A stretch of 64,000 nucleotides of DNA from the NCBI GenBank assembly GCA_947623455.1, contig OX392529.1, positions 55,199,186 through 55,263,185 of the forward strand, written 5' to 3'. This stretch comes from Mimachlamys varia (lineage: Eukaryota > Mollusca > Bivalvia > Pectinida > Pectinidae). Positions within the stretch are counted from its first letter, which is position 1, and each line of letters starts with the position of its first letter. The notes beneath the pieces were generated by a model. The model did not search any database. It worked only from the letters and a program-made list of their open reading frames with translations, and was not told the DNA's origin. Positions 56,060 to 64,000 of this stretch are shown here, one piece after another. The position numbers and the translations under genes are program-made.

Positions 56060-58680
56060 ATCTCCCTCTACAACCTCCCCATGTGCAACATTGTGTCATC
56101 CCACCAAGCTCCCCAAATATCCCTCTATAACCTCCCAATGTCCAACATTGTGTCAACCTCATATCCAACCCCTCTACCCTCCTATCCAGCCCCCTACCCT
56201 CCTATCACTACCCTCCTATCCTGCCCCTCTACCCTTCTATCCTGCCCTCTACCCTCCTACCCTGCCTTCTACCCTCCTATCATGCCCTCTACCCTCCTAT
56301 CATGCCCCCTACCCTCCGACCCTGCCCTCTACCCTCCTATCATGCCCCTACCCTCCTATCCTGCCCCTCTACCCTCCTATCCTGCCTTCTACCCTTCTAT
56401 CCTGCCTTCTACCCTCCCATCCTGCCCTCTACCCAACTATCCTGCCCTCTACCCTCCTATCAAGCCCCCTACCCTCCTATCCTGCCCCCTACCCTGCCCC
56501 TTACCCTCCTATCCTGCCCTCTACCCTCCTATCCTGCCCTCTACCCTCCTATCCAGCCCCTATCCTCCTATCCTGCCCCCTACCCTCCTATCCTGCCCCT
56601 ACCTTCCTATCTAGCCCCTACCTTCCTATCCAGCCCTTAACCCCCCCTATCCTTCCCCTCTACCCTTCTATCCTGCCCTCTGTCCTCCTATCATGTCCTC
56701 TACCCTCCTATCCTGCCCTCTACCCTCCTATCCAGCCCCTCTTCCCTCCTATCCAGCCCCTCTTCCCTCCTATCCAGCCTCTCTCCCCCCCCCCCTATCT
56801 AGTCACTCTACCTCCTATCCTGCCCCTCTACCCTCCTATCCTGCCCCTCTACTCTCCTATCCACAGCCCCTCTACTCTCCTATCCAGCCTCTCTTTCCCC
56901 CCCCCCTATCTAGTCACTCTACCTCCTATCCTGCCCCTCTACCCTCCTATCCACAGCCCCTCTACCCTCCTATCCAGCCCTCTACCCTCCTATCCAGTCC
57001 CTCTTCCTCCTATCCAGCCCCTCTACCCTCCTATCCAGCCCCTCTACCCTCCTATCCAGCCCCTCTACCCTCCTATCCAGCCCCTCTACCCTCCTATCCA
57101 GCCTCTCTTCCCCCCTATCCAGCCCCTTTTCCCCCCATCTAGTCACTCTACCTCCTATCCTGCCCCTCTACCCTCCTATCCACAGCCCCTCTACTCTCCT
57201 ATCCAGCCCCTCTTCCCCCCTATCCAGCCCCTCTTCCCCCCATCTAGTCACTCTACCTCCTATCCTGCCCCTCTACCCTCCTATCCACAGCCCATCTACC
57301 CTCCTATCCTGCCCCTCTACCCTCCTATCCAGACCCTCTACCCTCCTATCCTGCCCCTCTACCCTCCTATCCACATCCCCTCTACCCTCCTATCCTGCCC
57401 CTCTACCCTCCTATCCACAGCCCCTCTTCCCTCCTATCCAGCCTCTCTCCCCCCTATCTAGTCACTCTACCTCCTATCCAGCCACTCTGTCCTCCTATCC
57501 AGCTCCTCTACCCTCCTATCCAGCCCCATTACCCTCCCATCTTGCCCCTCTACCCTCCTATCCAGCCCCTCAACCTTCTATCCAGCCCTCTTCCCTCCTA
57601 TCCAGCCCCTCTACCTCCTGTCCAGCCCCTCTACCTCCTGTCCAGCCCCTCTTCCCTCCTATCCTGCCCCTCTACTCTCCTATCCACAGCCCCTCTACTC
57701 TCCTATCCAGCCTCTCTTCCCCCCCCCCCTATCTAGTCACTCTACCTCCTATCCTGCCCCTCTACCCTCCTATCCAAAACCCCTCTACCCTCCTATCCAG
57801 CCCTCTACCCTCCTATCCAGTCCCTCTACCTCCTATCCAGCCCCTCTACCCTCCTATCCAGCCCCTCTACCCTCCTATCCAGCCCCTCTACCCTCCTATC
57901 CAGCCTCTCTTCCCCCCTATCCAGCCCCTCTTCCCCCCATCTAGTCACTCTACCTCCTATCCTGCCCCTCTACCCTCCTATCCACAGCCCATCTACCCTC
58001 CTATCCTGCCCCTCTACCCTCCTATCCAGACCCTCTACTCTCCTATCCTGCCCCTCTACCCTCCTATCCACAGCCCATCTACCCTCCTATCCTGCCCCTC
58101 TACCCTCCTATCCAGCCCCTCTACCCTCCTATCCAGCCCCTCTACTCTCCTATCCAGCCCCTCTTCCCCCCTATCCAGCCCCTCTTCCCCCCTATCCAGC
58201 CCCTCTTCCCCCCATCTAGTCACTCTACCTCCTATCCTGCCCCTCTACCCTCCTATCCACAGCCCATCTACCCTCCTATCCTGCCCCTCTACCCTCCTAT
58301 CCAGACCCTCTACCCTTCTATCCTGCCCCTCTACCCTCCTATCCACATCCCCTCTACCCTCCTATCCTGCCCCTCTACCCTCCTATCCACAGCCCCTCTT
58401 CCCTCCTATCCAGCCTCTCTCCCCCCTATCTAGTCACTCTACCTCCTATCCAGCCACTCTGTCCTCCTATCCAGCTCCTCTACCCTCCTATCCAGCCCCA
58501 TTACCCTCCCATCTTGCCCCTCTACCCTCCTATCCAGCCCCTCAACCTTCTATCCAGCCCTCTTCCCTCCTATCCAGCCCCTCTACCTCCAGTCCAGCCC
58601 CTCTACCTCCTGTCCAGCCCCTCTACCTCCTGTCCAGTCCCTCTTCCCTCCTATCCAGCCCCTCTACCCCTTTCCCTCAT
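56060..58680 (+). repeat. 2.6-kb polypyrimidine minisatellite with 972-bp higher-order repeat
   Basis: Units of about 20-21 bp, consensus ccctctaccctcctatccag, with cctgcc/cagcc/cacagcc and ccttcc/ccctcc variants. The strand is nearly pure C and T apart from one A or two and a G per unit. A higher-order block repeats with an exact 972-bp shift (ccactctgtcc at 57482 and 58454; ccattaccctcccat likewise). The 488-codon and shorter Pro/Leu/Tyr-rich frames are by-products: units shift frame and no splice signal bounds them. Confidence 0.92.
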
Positions 58681-58685
58681 AGCAG

Positions 58686-58696
58686 AGCATGGAGAG
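58686..58696 (+). CDS. Possible microexon after the polypyrimidine array
   Basis: The array ends cctttccctcatagcag and is followed by AGCATGGAGAG|GTAAGCC, a near-consensus donor. Depending on which AG is used (58682 or 58685) the exon would be 14 or 11 nt. No flanking exon was identified, so this is a signal, not a gene call. Confidence 0.2.
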
Positions 58697-59131
58697 GTAA
58701 GCCTTATAACAAGGACATGCTATTTTTGTTATTCAGACCTATTTAACAAAGAAGTGTACATGCATGAACACTTATAGAGGCCATTTGTCACTGTCTGTAG
58801 GCCCCCCAGGGCAAAAGGGCTGACATCACAGGCTACACACACCAGGCACGACCTCCGACCTCCAGATAGGGGGAGAACCTAATACATAATACACACCTTA
58901 CTTATACATTATTATATCTAGTTGTCTTATCATTCAAGTCCTGTATCCTGGCCAATAGTAGAATACACAGTCGAGTTTTCATTTCACATGAAATGTGGTA
59001 AAAAAGTGAATTTCACATGAAAAATTTCTCATAATTCATGTAAAATTATGTTTTTGTTGATTTTTTTTTTAGGTTATTTTTTCACGTAAATTCCACCTGT
59101 AAAAGCTTCGAAGCAATGTATGTAAATATTT
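58697..59131. other. No gene seen
   Basis: No supported feature. Confidence 0.4.
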
Positions 59132-59265
59132 TGTAATAGGACGAGGAAAAGTGATGAAAATAATGCCGTTAGTCGCTGGGGCTCCAACCCGCGACCTTGG
59201 CTCTCCAACCCGATGCTCTACTGACTGAGCTAAAGGGAAATTCCCTACAGCTTACGCTTGTTAGA
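59132..59265 (-). mobile_element. tRNA-derived SINE, family A, copy 2
   Basis: On the - strand, TTTAGCTCAGTCAGTAGAGC (A box), GCGGGTTGGAGCCCC (B box altered) and the CACTTTTCCTCGTCCTATTA tail. It shares with copy 1 an extra upstream segment, gggaaattccctacagct on the + strand. Confidence 0.78.
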
Positions 59266-59391
59266 CAACCTTATCCATGCACATCTTTAACACTATTCCT
59301 CCTTTTTTTTAAAAATTTAATCTCCAACCCATAATCTGACTCCCTGCCAAGGTTTCTCCTCCTTGAAACGGGAATGGTCATTGGCACCAGT

Positions 59392-59505
59392 TTGTAATAG
59401 GACGAGGAAAAGTGATAAAGATAGTGCCGTCACTGGGGCTCGAACCCGTGACCCTTGGCTCTCCAGTCCGATGCTCTACCACTGAGCTACCTGGTTGCCA
59501 ATGAT
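59392..59505 (-). mobile_element. tRNA-derived SINE, family A, copy 3, intact A and B boxes
   Basis: On the - strand, AGGTAGCTCAGTGGTAGAGC contains a perfect A box, TAGCTCAGTGG, and CACGGGTTCGAGCCCC a perfect B box, GGTTCGAGCCC. The anticodon and acceptor stems do not pair, so it is not a working tRNA. Tail as in copies 1 and 2. Its head differs upstream (GGCAACC), so copies 1 and 2 form a separate subfamily. Confidence 0.8.
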
Positions 59506-59605
59506 CGCTACAATTCCTTAATTTTTCAGTGCTTTAACTTCGAATTAAGACTTATGACATCAATGAATAAGACTAGTGTTGGTTTAAGCTTTCATACTTT
59601 ACAGT

Positions 59606-59998
59606 TTAAAGGCCCAATATACGTAACTTTCAGCAAAACTTGAAGCCAAAATCAGGCCTAATAACTTATTATATTTATAGATTTAGTTAAGATAAACTGA
59701 TATCAGCAATATTCAAGATGAATTCTTATGCGGTTACCGGTACAGCAGCAATTGAAACACGCTATTTGTAAACACACGTCCATTTTGAACTGTCTTCTAA
59801 CTTCAGTTTGTTGTTGAAGTGGGTCCCACCTGAATTATTTTCAATTCTTTGGATTTTTCTGTCAAGAGTTTCTTGTTAGTTACCGCCCAGGTCTACTTCG
59901 TTTTAGGCTTATTTTTGCATGGTTATCAACTGGATTTTTTTTCAGAATTTTTCAGAATCCCGAAAAATTCCCTGAAATTACGTATATTGGGCCTTTAA
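59606..59998 (+). mobile_element. TIR393 copy 2
   Basis: TTAAAGGCCCAATATACGTA to TACGTATATTGGGCCTTTAA, exactly 393 bp like copy 1. Differences are scattered substitutions and balanced one-base length changes. Confidence 0.88.
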
Positions 59999-60447
59999 TG
60001 GGGAAATCATTAATCTGGACATTTGGGTTCCTGTAGACACATTAGGACAAACATCAACATGACTTTCATAGATCGTGATTAAATAATGGTTTTCGTAAAA
60101 TAATAATGATTTCTTTTCTTATATATTTCAAGACATTCTTGATGTAAACTTTATAAATGACCCATGAATGAAAGTATGTGCTTGTGTGTTTTCTAATTTA
60201 ACTAAACTTTTGATTAAAATGATAAATGATCGTCTTTCAAATTTTCAACATCCCTTTCCCCCCCCCCCCCCCACTCACTCATTTGTAATAAAGCCCTAGA
60301 ACCAAATAATATTAAACTCGACAAAAGATATAAAAAGTTTGACAGAAGTACAGCTGAAACAATGCCTACATGAAAACCTTTTAAATTTTAACATATAATT
60401 GTATGACCTTTGTGTGACCTTCAAAGTGGGTCAAGTGTGTTACTGAA
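59999..60447. other. No gene seen; (C)15 tract
   Basis: (C)15 at 60258-60272. A gtgaccttcaaagtgggtcaag module at about 60413-60434 is a remnant of the dispersed GACCTTGAA repeats. Confidence 0.45.
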
Positions 60448-60537
60448 TTAACTCATTCACCCCAGAAAACACCTTTGGACTCTTCCAATTCAAAGGATGG
60501 AATAGTTCATTATGAAATTTCAGGGTAAATGAGTTTA
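60448..60537 (+). mobile_element. PAL89 copy 8
   Basis: ttaactcattcaccccagaa...tttcagggtaaatgagtttaa. Confidence 0.85.
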
Positions 60538-60850
60538 AACAAAATATTGCATTTCAGTTAAAAATCCAATTTCTGTATCTAACCTCTAACCAGACATTGA
60601 CTAAAAACTGCACAGATCTGTATATTCATTACATGCAGTGTATTTACATATTCATGATTTTCTGTGATAAATTTACATGTCAATGATTTTCTTATAGCCA
60701 AAATGCACTTATTAACATGTCATGTATTCATGATTTTTATATGGAAATAAATTAAAACCTCACCAAGATATATATACAAAATCACTGACAAGTCTGTGAA
60801 AAAGGCAAGATTTGAGCTGACCGAGCTCTAAAATTGATTTTGCCTGTTGG
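60538..60850. other. No gene seen
   Basis: AT-rich; no supported feature. Confidence 0.4.
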
Positions 60851-61420
60851 TTTTAGGGTGTAGGTTGTATGGGGTGTGGGGAATGTGGGTGTGAGGGAAC
60901 AGGGCTTTATCACCCCCTCTTCTTTAGGTCCAATTAACGGACCCATTCCCAATCCATTCCCAATAAAAAAAGGTGTGATTTTCCCCAAATTTCCTCATAA
61001 AATTGCCCAATTCAGAGTGGTTTAACGTTGCTTGAAGAGCTTCTTTTGACATAATTTTTATTAAGGAACAAGAAAGATGGCTGTAAATGTCATGAGTACT
61101 GATCATAGACAGTGCTTTAAATAATTTAGAAAAGATATTTAGTTGTTATAATAGTGTTTGTCAAAATCTCCTAAAATAGCTGTTATGTCGATCAATTTTC
61201 TCCAATTTGATCTCAGGGTCCAATTCCCCAACCCCCCCTGATAAAGCCCTGGGGAAATGTGTGGATGTTGGGGGTGGGGGTGGAGATGGGGGAGAATGTA
61301 GGGGGGATATGGGGTTTGATTGTGGGGTGTAGGTGTGTTAGGTTTGTTAAGTGTGGGAAATATGGGGTGTTATTATGGGGTGTGATTGTGAGGTGTGGGG
61401 TGTTGGATATGGGGCAATAG
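60851..61420. repeat. G/T-rich segment with inverted AGGGCTTTATCA and a quadruplex motif
   Basis: AGGGCTTTATCA near 60900 is mirrored by TGATAAAGCCCT near 61240. GGTCCAATT occurs at both ends, and both flanks are rich in ggggtgtgg. Four G runs of five or six at 61270-61306 fit a quadruplex motif. Confidence 0.65.
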
Positions 61421-61697
61421 TTTTGATTTAGATTTATTATCAATAAGCCGTGCCCCACTTCCAGGCAGATTTTGCAATCTTCATTCAACAAAGGAATGGT
61501 TAAACTCTGCAAATAACAGCAAGGCCAGAAGACCCAAATGTAGTAACAATCTGCTATACCAAGTGGTAGTATCATACACAGTTCAGTGAATAATGGACAG
61601 ATTATAGGAACTTTTTAAGTAAAATAATGCAAAGGGAACCAAGGGGCCACAGACATGTAAATAGTTGGGCACAACACTCCATCAACCAAATAGATAT

Positions 61698-61787
61698 ATA
61701 TAATATAAACTTTATTTATTTTACAACAATTATGAAACAAGTTATCCAACTTATACTTATCACTCTTGTTGGCCCGAATGTTAGCGC
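61698..61787 (-). mobile_element. SINE family E, 5'-truncated, with target-site duplication
   Basis: Matches the tail and end of the 42.1 kb copy (attttacaacaattatgaaa, cttgttggccc, gttagcgc). AAATAGATAT flanks it exactly at 61688-61697 and 61788-61797. Confidence 0.88.
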
Positions 61788-61797
61788 AAATAGATAT

Positions 61798-62429
61798 TGA
61801 AATATATGTGTTGCAGGAAGGGGTCCCCAGGCCAAATGCTCTACCCTTGAAATATGTACCTCCCAAGATGCCCTTTTTGCCATATTTTGGGTCCCTGTGA
61901 CCAAGACTTTGGTTGTGCTTATACTAATATAGGCCTAGGCCTTGCCTGTTGCCCAATCCCTTTAAATCATATTGATTTAATAAAATATTTTGAAATAGAA
62001 AGAGAATAACTACATTCACCATCAATCAGAAGCACATCTTCATTAAGGTGAAAATGTCTAGAACTGATGCATATAATTCTAGAATTGATTCTTTTGATAG
62101 ACCTTTACCTAAGCCCAAGATATACACGTGCGAGACCCCCTCCAGCCTCATATCATTATCTAGATACATTATGAGAATAATTTGATAATAGCCACCGTTT
62201 TTACATATATTTTCATTGCTTTACTGTACACACTTTAAACAGGTAATAAAATTTGATGGTTGTGTGTGTGTCGGAGTTGTCCTAACTCTGATATTTAACT
62301 GATATAGGTCTAACTGTCTGTTCAAACAGGTATTAATATTAATGTGTTTTTGTTGTACATCACCAACACACCTGAAGGTACATAAAATGTTCTCGTTAAC
62401 TCACCTGAACATATATGTGCTGTACCTGA
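61798..62429 (+). other. No gene; LINE-type 3' tail copy 2 at 61922-62000
   Basis: Contains atataggcctaggccttgcc, tgttgcccaatccc and aataaaatattttgaaat, matching 31262-31345. Otherwise unremarkable. Confidence 0.5.
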
Positions 62430-62589
62430 GATGAGTATATGTGTCTACGTTTAAATGACAAGCTGTTCAAAGCATAGTCAACTTAACCGATCACATTAGA
62501 TCACCTAGAGATGAGTATATGTGTCTATGTTTAAATGACAAGCTGTTCAAAGCATGGTCAACTTAACTGATCACATTAGATCACCTAGG
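62430..62589. repeat. 80-bp tandem duplication
   Basis: gatgagtatatgtgtct...acaagctgttcaaagcat...gatcacattagatcacctag occurs twice with an 80-bp shift and about four differences. Confidence 0.9.
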
Positions 62590-62650
62590 AATGAGTATGT
62601 TTAGACAATAAAATGAATAGTGCTGACTTTGTCTATTAAAGTCATGCTTT

Positions 62651-62846
62651 AGCATCCTTTTGATTATTGGCATAAATAAAGCAAGAGGTATAGAGGGCCC
62701 ATATCACTTTTGATCATTGGCATAATTAAAACAAGAGGCACAGAGGGCCCGTATCACTTTTGATTATTGGCATGATTTAATCAAGAGGCACAGAGGGCCT
62801 GTATCACTTTTGATTATTGACATGATTTAATCAAGAGGCACAGAGG
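62651..62846 (+). repeat. Four tandem 50-bp units containing an HLX-like terminus
   Basis: Each unit carries caagaggcacagagggcc and cgtatcacttttgattattg; start points at 62682, 62732, 62782 and 62832 give an exact 50-bp period. The caagaggc...gggcc motif resembles the left end of the HLX elements. Confidence 0.88.
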
Positions 62847-63327
62847 AAAACTTCATTGCACTTGATCCAATAAACTTCTGGCAAAATATCACTATCCAGG
62901 GCCTTCTGGTTCTTGTTAAGAAGTTGTTTGAAGTAAAAAGCTGATGTCACATGAAATAATTTTTTTGATATTTTCCATATAAAATATATTTTGAGAAACA
63001 TTTTGAAGAATATCAAATATATTTTGAGAAACATTTTGAAGAAAAAACAATGTTCATGGTTTGCAGGACCTATTGTTTACAAAATCATTATCCAGGAATT
63101 GTAATTATGTGCAGATCAAATTGAAAAGGGGGACTTCCTAGCAAAGGAAAAGTAACTCTTCCAAGAAGAAACCCTTCTATTTTTATTTATTTCAACGATG
63201 TATAAGTGGAATTTTAAATTCCCCAAGTGCACAAAATTTTCACAATGAAACAGGTGCACTCATGGGTATCCACTTCTATTAGGACTTTGTATACAAATAA
63301 ATCACAGTAGGCAAAACAAGTGGTCAA
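62847..63327. other. No gene seen
   Basis: A small direct repeat, aatatattttgagaaacatt ttgaagaa, occurs at about 62985 and 63018. Confidence 0.45.
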
Positions 63328-63416
63328 CTAACTCATCCACCCCTGAAGACACATGAACTCTTCCAAAATAAAGGATGGATTAGTTCATTATTAAAGTTAA
63401 GGGGAAAATGAGTTAA
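63328..63416 (+). mobile_element. PAL89 copy 9
   Basis: taactcatccacccctgaag...ttaaggggaaaatgagttaa; somewhat decayed. Confidence 0.8.
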
Positions 63417-63419
63417 CAA

Positions 63420-63605
63420 ATTTCCTGGTGATTTTTTTTTCTTTCAAACTTGATTTTCTTGCTGATTTTTCTTTCAAGCTTCAATTTTCTTGCTGATGAT
63501 TTTTTTCTTTCAAACTTAGATTTTCTTGGTGATATTTTGCTTTTCTTTAAAGTTTAATTTTCTTGGCGAATTTCTGTTTTTCTTTCAAACTTCGATTTCA
63601 AGCTA
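63420..63605. repeat. Degenerate T-rich repeat
   Basis: Five units around ttttctttcaaacttgattt and tcttgctgat of about 35-40 bp. Confidence 0.7.
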
Positions 63606-64000
63606 ACATGGTTTTTTTTTTACAAAGGCACGCAATGAACAGGTAGGCCTATCTCCATACATAAGAGAGATATCTAACTTTACCGTGATGTTCGCTGAAC
63701 CATGTAAATTCCTTAGTAAGTTTACGGCCCTTTATTTGGACATTAAAATCATAACTGTGTCACCCGCACCTGCCTGTTGGTCATTACGGGAGTGACTTAG
63801 GTACTTAATTTCCCACCAGCAGTTATAGCCCTACCTTGAAATAGTCTTAAAGGCAGAGATCAAGATTAAAAGTATTAAAACTCTACACCGAACCATCCTT
63901 CTAACGACTCCGATAACTGTGGTACATTTAAACAAATCTCAACCTGTCTAGTCAAACCAGAAAAGTTTTTATGCTTTGGAATAAAGACCTCTATCTACAA
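63606..64000. other. No gene seen
   Basis: No supported feature to the window end. Confidence 0.4.

Noticed and set aside
55995..57461. 488-codon Pro/Leu/Tyr-rich reading frame
   Set aside because: It is the translation of a 20-21 bp pyrimidine satellite. Units shift frame, other frames are open too, and no splice or start context supports it.
59392..59505. Functional tRNA gene on the - strand
   Set aside because: A and B boxes are perfect, but the anticodon and acceptor stems do not pair and the sequence has a SINE tail shared with two other copies.

Overview
The window reads as nuclear DNA of a bivalve-like mollusc, and this assignment is my inference. It is AT-rich. It has GT-AG splice signals, several tRNA-derived SINE families, a LINE reverse-transcriptase tail, many short foldback elements and more than a dozen minisatellites. 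Its dispersed repeats have the style I associate with bivalve genomes: termini beginning CAAGAGGCC, GACCTTGAA/GGTCAAGGTCA bodies, and SINE tails ending in AAACC runs. There are no operons, Shine-Dalgarno sites or long bacterial reading frames. I recognise no complete known protein gene.

Coding content is sparse. The best gene model is on the + strand at 8.1-9.8 kb: three small exons with compatible phases, about 101 codons, downstream of a CpG-richer promoter-like stretch. A second + strand start exon lies at 13.2 kb (MAGVVDEEDVYYSETP...), with a possible small partner at 13.43 kb. Isolated candidate exons lie at 33.9, 38.5 and 41.2 kb (+) and at 22.3 and 55.8 kb (-). A repeat-bearing reading frame lies at 52.4-53.0 kb (-). 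An 11 to 14 nt microexon candidate sits at 58.69 kb, directly after a giant pyrimidine tract. None could be given a function.

Region by region. 0-5 kb: LINE fragment, decayed dispersed repeat, SINE-A copy, palindromic element and a 51-bp minisatellite. 5.2-7.4 kb: a 2.2-kb element, Helitron-like at its ends, filled with monomers carrying YY1-like motifs, two of its blocks being a 473-bp higher-order duplication. 7.7-9.8 kb: promoter-like stretch and gene A. 9.9-11.1 kb: CCCCTTAA array and 36-bp array. 13-17.5 kb: gene B and four arrays. 21.8-23.9 kb: two arrays with about 20-bp periods and a full-length SINE-B with perfect target-site duplication. 25.5-30 kb: tandem duplication, several palindromic elements, a SINE-D and a CpG-rich patch. 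31-36.4 kb: array of nuclear-receptor-like half sites, candidate exon, 393-bp TIR element and two SINEs. 38-42.4 kb: candidate exons, SINE-D tail and full-length SINE-E. 47.6-50.6 kb: tandem duplications and a SINE whose tRNA-like head has been amplified eight times. 52-59 kb: coding-like minisatellite on the - strand, 29-bp array, second Helitron-like element, - strand exon and a 2.6-kb polypyrimidine array. 59-64 kb: SINE-A pair, second 393-bp element, G-rich segment, truncated SINE-E with target-site duplication and an array of element termini.

The main story is mobile-element and minisatellite biology: short foldback elements with TTAA-like ends, elements whose termini or heads have become tandem arrays, and arrays whose unit coincides with known cis-motifs (YY1-, NR5A/ERR-, MEF2-, pol III A-box- and splice-site-like). 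Those motif matches are by eye and say nothing about function.
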